Source: Medicago truncatula (taxonomy: Eukaryota > Streptophyta > Magnoliopsida > Fabales > Fabaceae). From it: a stretch of DNA of 64,000 nt. Shown piece by piece: positions 23,453-34,519 of this stretch (positions are counted from its first letter, which is position 1; every line of letters begins with the position of its first letter). A program made the translations under genes and the position numbers. Under the pieces are notes generated by a model, which was not told the origin of the DNA, did not search any database, and saw only the letters and a program-made list of their open reading frames with translations. The stretch is from contig NC_053042.1 of assembly GCF_003473485.1 (NCBI RefSeq), positions 5,789,501-5,853,500 on the forward strand, given 5' to 3'.

Positions 23453-25522
23453 ATGGCTGGTTCTTCTGATGATGATATACACCAAACACACCCATCACTT
23501 GTTCCTCCTGATTCTCAAGACTTCTCCAATATATTCAACCAACTCATGGATCCATCTTCTTCATCATCTTTCAATTTTTCTGATCCCTATCCTCCTAATC
23601 CTTCCACCATCTCTTACCCTCCTCCTCATTTCACTTCTTCCTCTTCTGCTCAGGTATATATATAATTCTACTATCACTTCTTCAAATACATAAATAAATA
23701 CCATAATTCAAACTTCCTTAGGTATATATATTGCACCATTAGGCCTTGTTTTCTAACACAGTGAGTTTGTCTAAATCACGAGTTTGTTTCTGCTAACACC
23801 GTGATATCAAACATACACACTTAATATGGTTTCATAGCTTAAGAAAAATCAAAAACAAAATTTGGTGGATCTTATGCTAGTATGCTACTTTTTTTTTCCA
23901 AGTTCAAAATTACATTTTGTGATTATTTCTATGTAACTTTTTTTAAATTTAGTTGATGGGTGATTATTTTGATAACTTTTTTTATTCTTTTTTGTTTGTT
24001 TTTGGTTTGAAGAATGATGAAGGTTCAGAGTTGCCATCATCAAAGGCTGCCCCACCACCACGTTCTTCTTCAAAGAGAAGCAGAGCTGCAGAGTTCCATA
24101 ATTTGTCTGAAAAGGTTCAAAAAAAAATTACCCTTAAAAAGAAAGATTCTTTTACTTTTTTTTTTCTTTCTAATTTTTGAATTTTAATGAATGGAATGGA
24201 ACAGAGAAGGAGGAGTAAGATTAATGAGAAATTGAAAGCCTTACAAAATTTAATTCCAAATTCTAACAAGGTGATGTATTTTTGTTAATTTTCTAGCATC
24301 TTATCCCATTTTATACTTTATTTTAATTTGTCTTACAAAATATTATTATTTTTCTTATTATTCTTATGGATGAGTGAGTAATTTTTTGTTTGCTTATTTT
24401 TTATAGACAGATAAAGCTTCAATGTTAGATGAGGCCATTGAATATTTAAAGCAGCTTCAGCTTCAAGTGCAAGTGAGTTTTCTTTCACTTAAGATGAACA
24501 ATCAAACTTTAAAACATGTTAAATATTATGAATGTTTTTTTTTGTGCAACACATTTGTCCTTAACCATGTCAAATTGTCAAGTGTTGTTGATGAAACAAA
24601 AGGTTAAGGTTTGCCTGAATTGACTTATTTACGCTTATTTACCGGCATAAGCACTTGTGAGCGTGTTTCGGAGAGCTTATAGTTAGAAACACCTTATAAT
24701 ATGTATATAAGATATTTTCAACTTATTTTGGTAAGCTCTCCAGGCTAGCTTACGAAAACAACTTATAATTTATATGAAAACAGTTTAACTTTATATCATC
24801 TTTTGTTATAGAAATAGCTTATACGTGAACACTTATAAGTAAGCGTTTATGCATAAACGCTTAATCAAACAGTTTATCCAAACACAACCTATGACTCAAT
24901 TGTTTAAGAAACTCATACTTATTGCAAGACTCTTTAAATATTTATTTTCTCTGTGAATGTTTCTTGAAAAATTTATCCAAAGTGACTGACTATAGGTCCA
25001 TTATTCCTTCATGGACTAATTGTTACTTTAGTGTTTGTGATTAATTCTGCAGATGTTAATGGTGAGAAATGGTTATAGCTTGCATCCGATGTCTTTATCA
25101 GGAGGATCGCGACCTCCTACGATGTTTCCTCAGACTGAGTTGTTCAATCTTGATGAGGGTAATAGTGGGTTTCACAATTCTAACAATGCAATTACCCCGC
25201 CTACTAACAATGAATATTTCGCACGGCAAGCTTTTAGTTTTCCAGAACAATGCAGCATCTCAAATCAATCTGTTATCTTACCCTCGTCGACCAATATAGC
25301 TTCATTTGATACCTCATCAAGTTTTCAAACCTCTATTAAGGTTCATGTTGGATACTTTAACACTTCATAATACATAATAATATTTATTACTTCATTCATT
25401 AGTTTATTTAAATTAACAACTCTTATTTGTGCAATGTGAAGGATAATTTCTGCAACAACATGCCACAACTGATTTTGGATACAACAAGGATTGGAAAAAC
25501 TCCTTCTTCAGATGTTTCTTAA
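23453..25522 (+). CDS. ALC: bHLH transcription factor, ALCATRAZ/SPATULA type
   Basis: Six exons join in frame: 23453-23653, 24013-24114, 24205-24270, 24407-24472, 25053-25340 and 25442-25522, giving 267 residues. The N-terminus is Ser/Pro-rich. The bHLH domain spans roughly residues 88-145: AAEFHNLSEK, then RRRSKINEKLKALQNLIPNS, then TDKASMLDEAIEYLKQLQLQ. The H-E-R DNA-contact pattern is present (His at HNLSE, Glu at SEK, then the Arg run), and the domain is split by introns at the usual places. This matches ALC/SPT, which act in carpel and fruit-valve margin development and interact with growth regulators. Behind the domain LMVRNGYSLHPMSL is the family's typical continuation. Assignment to ALC rather than SPT rests on the short length and lack of an acidic SPT-type N-terminal helix that I can recognise. 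The fourth intron carries a MITE. Confidence 0.88.
24612..24897. mobile_element. MITE of a dispersed legume family, copy 2
   Basis: The right part (AAGCGTTTATGCATAAACGC, then CAGTTTATCCAAACACAACC) and the many CTTATAA words match the family seen at 9360-9588. It sits in intron 4 of the bHLH gene and does not touch the splice sites. Confidence 0.55.
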
Positions 25523-25809
25523 ACAGCTTGAATTCATCAGAGACAGAAATCCATTTTGTAAAAGGGTAGCTTTTTGTTCAGACATCATGATCTACACTTG
25601 AACTCAAATTTGACACTTGATTAGGTTGTTTGTGGCACAATTTTGTAACACTGTTTGACACAATCTTTGTGCCATTGATAACTACATTAAAATGTATTAA
25701 CATTTTAAGAATTCTTCAATTACAAAATGAAGCTAATGAACATTCTGCAACACATGTAACCTCTTGCTTTGGATGATTTAGATTTTAGTGATTAAATTAT
25801 TGCAAATCA

Positions 25810-25881
25810 GTCGTTGTAGTATAGTGGTAAGTATTCCCGCCTGTCACGCGGGTGACCCGGGTTCGATCCCCGGCAACGGCG
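25810..25881 (+). tRNA. trnD-GUC: tRNA-Asp (anticodon GUC)
   Basis: The 72-nt sequence starts GTCGTTGTAGTATAGTGG and folds as a complete cloverleaf. The acceptor stem GTCGTTG/CAACGGC has one G-U. The anticodon loop is CTGTCAC and the T arm CCGGG TTCGATC CCCGG. Box A (TAGTATAGTGG) and box B (GGTTCGATCC) for RNA polymerase III are present. A run of seven T at 25883 should end transcription. CCA is not encoded, as normal in eukaryotes. Confidence 0.97.
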
Positions 25882-27590
25882 ATTTTTTTCTTAAATGTTT
25901 TGGTTGTCCACAAATGAATGACCCTACCTAGCTTTTAATTACTGTTACTTTAATTAATTATGATTTTCTTAGTTTTGAGTTCTTATTGAAGAGCCTGGTA
26001 ACATTTAACGGAGAAACCAGTCCTATATAAGGTCTATGTAATTCTACACAAGAACAAAGCCTAATGTAGCAAGAAAAAAAAGTGGACAAGTTAGTTGATC
26101 GATTCAATTCAACCCGTTTTCAGGCTCATTGGCTAGTGTGTAACATCAAATTTTGTTTGATGTTCAAAATATTTTGATTTCTGTATAAGGTTGATAAAAA
26201 AGCAAGCTATGAGTAGTGTTCTACCTTTGAGCATGTGGAGTGTCATGAACAAAACAGATTTAGGAACATAGAGATAAAGGATGAAGACACGAATCTTAAC
26301 GAAATACAAATAAGGAAGAAGTTGATATCTATGCATGCTAAGGCAATCAATTACTTGACACTAGTAGTGAACACTAATAGTAATCATCTTCCATCATCAT
26401 CCCTACCTCTACTCTACCCTCATTTTAGACGTGGTCCTCACCCAACAACACAACAATAGGATTTGATTTTCTTCACATTTTTGGAAACTTGAGCTTTAGG
26501 TAACATTATGACGTTGCCTCAAAAAAATGGTAACAATGTGACCATGGATTGTTATTTTTTGAATCTTTTAGCATAGTCAAAGTAATACTTCATCCGTCCT
26601 ATATTATGTGATTTACTTAGAGATTGTGATTTTCTCATTTTCGTATTTTGAAGTGATTTACTTAAAAAAAAAATTGTTCAAGAAAATTGTTAAGTGTGGC
26701 CAACAATCTTTGGCCATCCCATAAACATTTTGTTTTTAATTCCAAAATATTTTTGGGTACCCAACAACTTTTATTTAAAGATGATTTTAACGATCAAGAA
26801 AGACATGAACCGTAAAAATACTTTTATTTATTTATGATAGTAATTGTAAAGATGACATTTATGAAAAAGGAAAATATGAAATAAAAATATGACTTTTACA
26901 ATGAAGCAAAATATGAGTAGTAAACATTACTTGTAGGATATACAACTTTTTTAGTAAATCAATACGATAGGATTACCGTAAAATATGTGTTTTTGTGCGA
27001 TAGTGTAGGTTACTCACATAGGTGTTGAGATATAGATAACAATTTTTAGTACTTAGTTCTGTTCGAAATTATCCATGACTATCATGAAAGATTTTTTAAT
27101 CGGTCTGAATTTCCTTTACTGATTGTTCTATTCTTTGGAAGGAGCTTTCTTCACCCTAACATGACACCAAAATGGTAGAAAGAAGATAAAGAGAGGAAGA
27201 ATATGAAGGAAGATAAACGAGCAAAAAAGAGAGGGAAAGAGATAGAGTGAGAGGTAAAGGAAAGAGTGAACAAGGGATGGAGTTAGAAGACGCATTTTGT
27301 TGGTTGTAATGGTGATGCAAGTAAAGGATGTGGGAGACTCATATTTTAGAAGAAGATTGATGATGAAGGTAAAACGATAAGCCTCATATGATCTCTTTAA
27401 CCTTCCTATGGCATATCAAGCCTCTTTTGATATATGGGAAGGAAATTTTTAGTTTTTATGAAGTTGTGAGTAAAATCATTTTTGGACAAAGAAAATTGAA
27501 AAGTGAGGAATAACCATTAAATAACTATGAGTTGTTGAAAATGTGAAAAACATAGGCATGTAAGAAAAACCAAGTAAAGTATATTTTTTA
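25882..27590. other. intergenic, no gene seen
   Basis: Short frames only. A CATCCGTCCTATATTATG phrase near 26590 resembles one end of a Stowaway-type element, but I could not find the other end. Confidence 0.4.
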
Positions 27591-27783
27591 TGGTGGAGTA
27601 TTATAGTTCTTTTGAACTATGATTGTAATGCTAAGCAATGTGGGACATTTTTCAAGATGCTTCAATTTCAACCAATTGCAATAATCTTCGTCTTGATTAA
27701 AATTGTTACATATTTTTCTTCAACTGTCTACACATTGCCTAGCACCGACAATCACAGTTCAATAGAACTATAATAATCCACCA
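27591..27783. mobile_element. Stowaway-like MITE with TA target site
   Basis: The element opens TGGTGGAGTATTATAGTTC and closes with the inverted CTATAATAATCCACCA. The inverted ends extend for about 55 bp (including GAACTATGATTGT and GCTAAGCAATGTG). The dinucleotide TA flanks both ends. At 193 bp it has no coding capacity and fits a Tc1/mariner-derived MITE. Confidence 0.65.
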
Positions 27784-27967
27784 TAGATAGTAAACTTCAT
27801 TTGAAGCTAAACAACTTCAAGAATTTCTCATATTCATTTGTGGAGTCTGGGAGAGCGTCGAAAGCAGCAATGATCAAATGATCTAGGACCAACCAGAGCA
27901 TGAGCACCACGTATCACTCTTGTATATTCAATACTTAACAAATAGTCATCACATGAGTGTTCAATGA

Positions 27968-28199
27968 CAAAAATCAGAAAATTACTCTTCTCACTTATGA
28001 AATTACTCATTATCTTATATCAACGGCAGTTAATTGTTGTTCGGTATTTTTCAGCGGCTTCCGCTAAAACTTTTAAGATCGCTTCAATCACTTTTTAAGT
28101 CGCTTCAACCGATCTTAAAACCAGCAACGGCAGTTAAGTGCCATTGATATAAAGGAAGGAGAAGTTTCATAAGTGAGAAGAGAAATTTTTCAAAAATCA
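27968..28199. mobile_element. MITE with inverted ends of about 65 bp
   Basis: CAAAAATCAG...TACTCTTCTCACTTATGAA at the left is inverted at the right (TTCATAAGTGAGAAGAG...). Further in, ATATCAACGGCAGTTAATTG pairs with the inverse of CAGTTAAGTGCCATTGATAT. The centre repeats the phrase GCTTC and TTTTAAGATCG. No clear target duplication is seen. The element ends about 220 bases before the BOI-type gene, so it may lie within that promoter. Confidence 0.6.
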
Positions 28200-28419
28200 C
28201 TTGGTGAGTTCATATTTGGGCCTAGATTGTCCAAATCTCAAAGTTGGTCCAATCCATATGATATCTTTAATTTCGTGAATAAATAAAGGAAAGAGGGGCA
28301 AGTGTGGAAATTCATAGAAGAAACTTCTTTCATTGTCCTCATCGCCATTCACATTCACATTCCCTCGAGAGACTTCTCTCTTCTCTCCTCCTTCTTCTTC
28401 CTCCTCCTCCTCCTCCTCC

Positions 28420-30630
28420 ATGGCTTTCCTTCAAGACCAATTTCAACGCCACTACCAACAACAACAACAACCTCAACCACAAACCAAATCGTTCAGGTAA
28501 TTACTATTTACACCCCTCTTAATATTCCCAAACAATTCCAATTTCTTTCTACCTTTCACTTTACCAATCATTTTTTAATCTCTTTTTCTTCTAATTTAAT
28601 CTTGTAATTGATCCTTTAAGTATCTAATTCTTACTAATCTTAATTAATTTTTGGTTGATTTCAGAAATTTACAAACAATTGAAGGTCAGATGTCGCAGCA
28701 GATGGCTTTTTACAACCCTACTGATTTGCAGGATCAGTCTCAGCATCCACCTTACATTCCTCCATGTATGCAAATTCTTCGTCTTTATTCAATTTGTTTC
28801 ATTTCCATGCTTTTTATTTCCAGCTGCATCAATTTATGCCTAAAAATTGAATTTTTAATGAAAAATATGAAATTTTAGGTTTATTGGTACTACCCTTTTG
28901 CTAATTTTGAGTCAAAATTGTTCCTTTTGTGTTCTAGAATGATTTAATTGCTTGAAATTTTAAATCTTTGAAGTCTATTTAATATTTTCTTTAGCTTTTT
29001 ATAAGGGTTTTTTAGATATAAGCTACCCTTTTGATTATTTTGAGTCAAAATTGTTCCTTTCATGCTTTAGAATGATTTTGCTGCTTGAAAGTTTAAATCT
29101 TCGAAGTTCAGTCAATGTTTTCTTCAGCATTTTATTGAAGGGGTTTTTAGATTTAATTTTGGGATTCATATAGTCTGTTAAACCCTAGATTTTCATGTGT
29201 TCTGACTTTTTTATTTGTTATTTTTTTGGGGTATAGTTCATGTAGTTGGTTTTGCTCCGGGTCCTGTCATTCCGGCTGATGGAAGTGATGGTGGTGTTGA
29301 TTTGCATTGGAATTTCGGTTTGGAACCCGAGAGAAAAAGACTAAAAGAACAGGATTTTTTGGAGAATAATTCTCAGATATCTTCTGTGGATTTCTTGCAA
29401 CCTCGATCTGTGTCCACAGGGTTAGGATTGTCGCTTGATAACACTCGCCTGGCTTCAACCGGAGACTCGGCTTTATTGTCTCTCATAGGGGATGACATTG
29501 ATCGCGAGTTACAGCAGCAGGATTTAGAGATGGACAGATTTCTCAAACTGCAGGTTAGCTCAGGTTTTTTATGTCTAGTTTAGCATCTTATTGCTTGATT
29601 TTGATTTGTAAGTGGATCTGTTCAGTGTTTCATTGCTTGAACTGAAAAATAAATTAAAGCAACATGTCAAAGTAGCATTTGTTGTACAAATGTTTTTGTG
29701 TTTGTTAGACAATGGTTTTGATATTTGACATTGTGTAGAGCCATTGTCCAAAGATATAGAAAAGATTTTGTCGAACATATTTTATTGTTATTTTTCTGTT
29801 GATTATGAAAGTGCTCTTATTAGTACTTGCAAGAACTGAATGAGAAAGATTTATTTAACGTACTTCTTCCTTTCAGTGTGTTGCATAAATACATGTATCA
29901 CTGAATCGATTACTACACAAATCCGATCGAACTGATTTGAAGTTCAAATATCTGTTCTCTTTGTAGTAATTGCTTTGAAGTTCAAATGCCTTATATTCAA
30001 ACCTGTATATTGTACTCATAAGAGCCTGATTTGGAAACTGAAGAAATGAAATCTCTCTCTTTCATATGAAAATGCTACACTAATTAATTTTCTCTCTAAT
30101 AGGGTGAACAATTGCGGCAAACAATTTTAGAGAAAGTTCAGGCAACACAACTTCAAAGTGTTTCAATCATTGAAGACAAGGTCCTCCAAAAACTTCGCGA
30201 GAAAGAAACGGAGGTAGAAAACATCAACAAGAGGAATATGGAACTTGAAGATCAAATGGAGCAACTAAGTGTAGAAGCAGGTGCATGGCAACAACGAGCA
30301 AGATATAACGAAAACATGATTGCTGCTCTCAAGTTTAACCTCCAGCAGGCATATCTCCAAGGTAGGGACAGTAAAGAAGGGTGCGGTGACAGTGAGGTAG
30401 ATGATACAGCTTCTTGCTGTAATGGTCGTTCACTTGATTTTCATCTGCTCTCCAATGAAAATTCCAATATGAAAGACTTGATGAAATGTAAGGCTTGCAG
30501 AGTCAACGAAGTGACAATGGTTTTATTACCTTGCAAGCATCTTTGCCTCTGTAAAGATTGTGAAAGTAAGCTTAGTTTTTGTCCTCTATGTCAATCCTCT
30601 AAATTCATCGGAATGGAGGTCTACATGTAA
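28420..30630 (+). CDS. BOI: BOI-type RING E3 ubiquitin ligase
   Basis: Four exons join in frame: 28420-28496, 28665-28765, 29237-29553 and 30103-30630, giving 340 residues. The N-terminus is Gln-rich. The middle exon carries DLHWNFGLEPERKRLKEQ and GDDIDRELQQQDLEMDRFLK. The last exon encodes a coiled coil (about LREKETEVENINKRNMELED), the WQQRARYNE motif and a C-terminal C3HC4 RING (CKACRVNE, LPCKHLCLC, CPLC, ending FIGMEVYM). Length and order match the BOI / BOI-related-gene family (S-RNase-binding-protein group). In Arabidopsis these ligases limit cell death and stress responses and repress gibberellin signalling together with DELLA proteins. Which family member it is cannot be told here. 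The leader is CT/CTC-rich. Confidence 0.9.
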
Positions 30631-31304
30631 CTGGATATTTTATTTCAACAGTATAAATCTCTAATTTTATGTTGAAAGTTATGTGTCCTGTGTTGTTGCT
30701 TATCGTAGTTATAGTTTAAGTTATTGTTCAACCATTGTAACAAGTACCGTGACACATTGTAACTAGTTTTTAAGTTGTATTTTACTGTAATGTAACGAAT
30801 ATCAGCTATTCAGTTTTAGTAAATTTTGGAAGGATGTCTGTCTATTAAAATGATACATGCATAATGTGCTATTATATGAGGTTCAAAAGTTTATGCTTTT
30901 GGGGATGATGAGTTATAATTGCGCGTGTCTAAATTCATATTGTGGATTATTGAAGATTTTCTCTTGGTTATCTATGAATATATGAGAAAATCTTCGGATG
31001 AAGAAGTTGTGATTAAGATCAATGATAATGAATCTGAAGCAATCCTATGTGAAATTATCGGGTTGGGTTAGACTTAGATCATTGAGTTGGTTGATAAATC
31101 ATTCTCACATAACAAACTCATTCTCACTAGATATGTCGAAGACTATGTTTTTTTTTTTTCTCTTCTATGGTTTGGTTGTTTAGAAAGTGAGAAGAAAAAA
31201 TATCTTTGTAAAATAAGATGTAATGAAGAGAATGAAAAGTCCTCGTAAGCATAGTTTAGTTGATTTGGGAGCTTATGCCGACATCCCTCACAATTCTCCA
31301 GAGG
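30631..31304. other. 3' UTR of the BOI-type gene and intergenic sequence
   Basis: The likely polyadenylation region lies within 200 bases of the stop codon. Beyond it there is AT-rich sequence without a gene. Confidence 0.4.
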
Positions 31305-31947
31305 TCAAATTAAAAGGATCAAAATAAAAAATAGTATGCAGAGATCCCTCACAATTCTCCTGAGGTCAAACTTGAAAAATTTGACTCTAATCTCCAACGT
31401 CAAGCCATATTTTGCAAAACTATCTGCATTCTGATTAGCTTCTCTGTATAAAATGAGTCCAGAAATGTCATCAACGTGGTTATAAACTTGATAAATAGCT
31501 TCAACATGTGTTTCACAAGAACGTGTGTAAGCAACCATCTTTGAGAAGCATGATCCCATTCAAAGAACCTTTAAAGCCCTGAATGTAACAAAAAGTTACC
31601 TCTATTATCTCTAAGAACTCTTCCACAATCCACAAACATGAAGCCAAGGTGCGGTCCGTGTCAGAGTCTGTGCTTCTTGGTTCTGAAGTGGCTAGCTGCA
31701 AGAGATTAATGTTAGAAATGCCGTTTGCTGCCACCAAGGTTATCTTGTGAGTTGAGAAACAACTGCATGTTGGGCAACAATTTATTTTAAATACATGCAT
31801 ATTTTCCCACACAAGATGTAATTCGTTTTGATCAATAGACATGGACTTTGTTTTGAATAAATCCACACGTAGAATATGCCAAGAAGTATTAATATTATAA
31901 TTCACCAGAGGAAGCAACTGAGAGCGCCAAACATCATTCCAAACCAA
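31305..31947 (-). pseudogene. LINE-type RNase H-like fragment
   Basis: On the - strand the 31305-31559 part reads ...NHVDDISGLILYREANQNAD followed by SFAKYGLTLE. This is the end of the RNase H-like domain that plant non-LTR retrotransposons and their relatives carry (usually xxREANxxADxLAKxGL). An overlapping second frame (31513-31947) leads into it with a frame change, and no start or catalytic-core region is recognisable. It is a short decayed LINE piece, not a gene. Confidence 0.55.
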
Positions 31948-32500
31948 GCAAATACAGAAAGGAAGGTTGGATGCAAAATCTTCAACTAGCCCTCATCATG
32001 TCCCAAGAAATAAGGTGTAGAATTCTTATGGTCTCCTCAAATAAAACCTCTACCCAATTTATCAATATCTTCACATAAAAGATTTTTAAAAACACAATTT
32101 GAATTGCATAAGACCAGTGCCATCCAATATATTTTGAGGCCTAAAGAAGACTATATATGATGCTTTTTTTATATTAGAGAAATTAACATAAAAGTAACAA
32201 GCTCTACAAAAAAAAATTATTCATCACTCGTATATTAAAAATTCAATATCACTTTAAAAAAACAAAATAAAAATAAATAAAAATAAATAAATAAATAATA
32301 TGTCATATAATTGCATTATTTTAAGAGCAAAGCAATTGCAACATTTTAGTTTCGTAAAGAAATAAAAAGACCTTTTGTTGGTTGTTTATTGAGCTAAAGC
32401 CCTAAACCCCGTGTATTTTGTTAAAAATAAGAAGAAGAATCCTGCTCTTCTCTCAGCCTTTTCGCTCCCACCCAGCTGAATTGTTGAAAATACCGATGTT
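31948..32500. other. intergenic, no gene seen
   Basis: AT-rich with an AAATAAAT repeat near 32265-32300. Nothing else stands out. Confidence 0.4.
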
Positions 32501-32739
32501 TTAGTTAAGTAACGCTACGTGCTGTTTTAAATAAGGCAGAACACCTCATTTCTTATCTAAAATCTCAAAAACCTCTCTCAAATCACCAAAATTCAAAATT
32601 CATTCAAGTTCAAATCACACAACAATCCAATAACAAGTAAGTTTTCATAATCAAACACCATTAACCTTTTATGTTTATATGTTAGATTTTTTCTCTTAAA
32701 TTAGAATTTTTTTTTTAGATTTAAGGTTTGTTTAAATTT

Positions 32740-32995
32740 TGGTTTTTTTGCAAGAAATCATACAATATTTTCATGAAAATGACTTGTGTTGCTTAAATGT
32801 TTAGATGTTCGCATGTTTATGTTGTAGTTTTCAGTTTTAGAGAATTTTTTAAGATTTAGGATTTGTTTAAAATTTGATTTTGCTTGCAAGAAATGATACA
32901 ATGTTACATGTAAATGACTTATGTTGCTTAATTGTGTTTAGATGTTTGCACGTTAATGTTGTAGTTATGAGGTTTAGGGTTTATGTATAATTTGC
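32740..32995 (+). repeat. two-copy tandem repeat before PB1-like gene 2
   Basis: GCAAGAAATXATACAAT, then ATGACTTXTGTTGCTTAA, then TTTAGATGTTXGCAXGTT and ATGTTGTAGTT occur in the same order near 32748-32850 and 32886-32992. It may be intronic or leader sequence of the PB1-like gene 2: a donor-like AACAA|GTAAGT lies at about 32636. I found no matching acceptor just before the ATG. Confidence 0.7.
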
Positions 32996-33073
32996 ACTCC
33001 AAGTGTTTGATGAAATGTTTGAATGAGTTTTTTATTGATTATTTTTAATTTCTTATTGTGTATATTTGAAACA

Positions 33074-33421
33074 ATGGCCGGGTTGATCGACGTTCATGCA
33101 CAATTCAACGGCGGAGAACCTCAGAGGTTGAAGGTTCGGTGTCTTGGTGTAACGTTAAGAGGTCTCAAGGATGAACTGAATGAATTCAACCAAGGAGTCA
33201 ACCCCGGAGATACAAGGAGGGTGGAATACGTTCGGTATAAACGTCCAACGCTCGACGATGGAAGAATATCATTCAGTTGGGTGGAATTAACGAACGACAA
33301 AAACTTGATGAGCATGTTTTGGGAGCAGAACATGTTCTAGTGGATCGATATGCGGGTAACGTTGCTGAGATCAAATGAAGATATTATCAACCGTCTGATT
33401 CCGCCAGAAGATCGTGATTAG
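33074..33421 (+). pseudogene. PB1-like domain gene 2, interrupted by an in-frame TAG
   Basis: ATG 33074 opens MAGLIDVHAQFNGGEPQRLK and continues through VTLRGLKDELNEFN, GDTRRVEYVRYKRPTLDDG and FSWVELTNDK to TAG at 33338-33340. The same frame then continues WIDMRVTLLRSNEDIINRLI to a second TAG at 33419-33421. The continued part aligns with the C-terminal half of PB1-like gene 1 (IELDASLVRSAEQIRKSL), so the first TAG is a break inside the domain. The full product would be about 115 residues. Only an 88-residue truncated form can be made without readthrough. Function is unknown; two long hairpins follow immediately. Confidence 0.55.
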
Positions 33422-33460
33422 GTAGGGAATGCACCTTCCAACTACAACAATTGTCTTATC

Positions 33461-33726
33461 CTGAAATGAAAATTCAAACTTGTTAAACGCCAGTTCCTAA
33501 ACATTCACCCGGCAGTTCTATTGTTCCATTCAAAAGATTAAATTTCTTTTAGGCTGATTTAGATGAAGGTATTAAAGTGTCAAGGAATGCACCTCATTCT
33601 TTTGACACTTGAATACCATCATTTAAACCAAGCCTAACAAGAATTTAATCTTTTGAATGGAATAATAAAACTTCCAAGTGAATGTTTGAGTCCTGATGTT
33701 TAGCAAGTTTGAATTTACCATTTCAG
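33461..33726 (+). ncRNA. long near-perfect hairpin A
   Basis: Arms of about 120 nt pair nearly throughout. Examples are CTGAAATG/CATTTCAG at the base, ATTCAAACTTG/CAAGTTTGAAT, CCATTCAAAAGATTAAAT with its inverse, TTAGGCT/AGCCTAA and AAGTGTCAA/TTGACACTT at the tip. The loop is 18 nt and holds GAATGCACCTCA. Such long, nearly perfect hairpins are typical of young microRNA or hairpin-siRNA loci. It begins 40 bases after PB1-like gene 2. A transposon origin is equally possible; no target duplication was found. Confidence 0.5.
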
Positions 33727-33740
33727 AGGTAAAATAATTA

Positions 33741-34034
33741 CTACCTCCGTCCCTAATTATATGACCCTTTTGAAAAAATAACAGGAATTAAGATAGTGGA
33801 TATTTGTATTAAATATGTTTGTAATTACTATTGTTTTTACAATTTTCTCCTTAAGAGAGAGTGTTGGTTTATGTTTTCAACATGTTATTTATTGCTGATT
33901 GAAGAAAAAGATGTATAATAAATAGGGGCATGTATGTAAAGAAATAATTAATGTAGTTGAAAATAGCAAATGAGTCTTATAACAAGAGATAAAAAAAATT
34001 CACAAAAGGGTCTTATAATTAGGGACGGAGGTAG
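33741..34034. mobile_element. Stowaway-type MITE with TA target duplication
   Basis: It opens CTACCTCCGTCCCTAATTAT and closes with the inverse, with one mismatch in about 31 bp. TA flanks both ends (33739-33740 and 34035-34036). The CTCCGTCCC end is that of Stowaway (Tc1/mariner) elements. It is 294 bp long with no coding capacity and has landed between hairpins A and B. Confidence 0.9.
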
Positions 34035-34090
34035 TATTGTAGTTTGCAACCCGAATGTAATGTAATGTAATGATAGGACATATTTAGAAA

Positions 34091-34236
34091 CATGTATTAT
34101 TGAGAATCAACTATATAAGTTATGATATCGAATTCCTTCATATAATGAGTGTCACAGAATGCACCTCAGTCTTTATGTGATTACTCGTCTTATATGAAGG
34201 AATTTGAGGTGATAATATATATAGTTGATATACATG
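34091..34236 (+). ncRNA. hairpin B, same loop as hairpin A
   Basis: AATTCCTTCATATA (34131-34144) pairs exactly with TATATGAAGGAATT (34191-34204). ATCAACTATATA pairs with TATATAGTTGAT, and CATGTA with TACATG at the base. The tip (AGTGTCACAGAATGCACCTC, then AGTCTTTA) repeats the tip of hairpin A (AGTGTCAAGGAATGCACCTC, then ATTCTTTT), although the lower stems differ. Together with GAATGCACCT at 33427 it gives three copies of this word behind PB1-like gene 2. Confidence 0.5.
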
Positions 34237-34519
34237 TTGTTTATGTAATGTAATGTAACTTTTATTCGAATTTATTCAATACACAACTTTATTCGAATTC
34301 ACGCTGAGTTTAATTAGGTATTTTTTTTTTTAATATGTAACATTATTCAAATTTATTCAATACGCAATTTTTATTCGAATTCACGCTGAATTTATTCTAA
34401 TGCATTTATTTACTTTATTTGAATTTATTAATTCAATACGCAATCATAAAATAAATGCAAAAATTAACAAAAATAAAGAAACAAAAATAATAGATATAAA
34501 ATATAATTTTATTAATATA

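Noticed and set aside
26585..26680. Stowaway-like element end (CATCCGTCCTATATTATG)
   Set aside because: No inverted partner was found downstream, so the element cannot be bounded.
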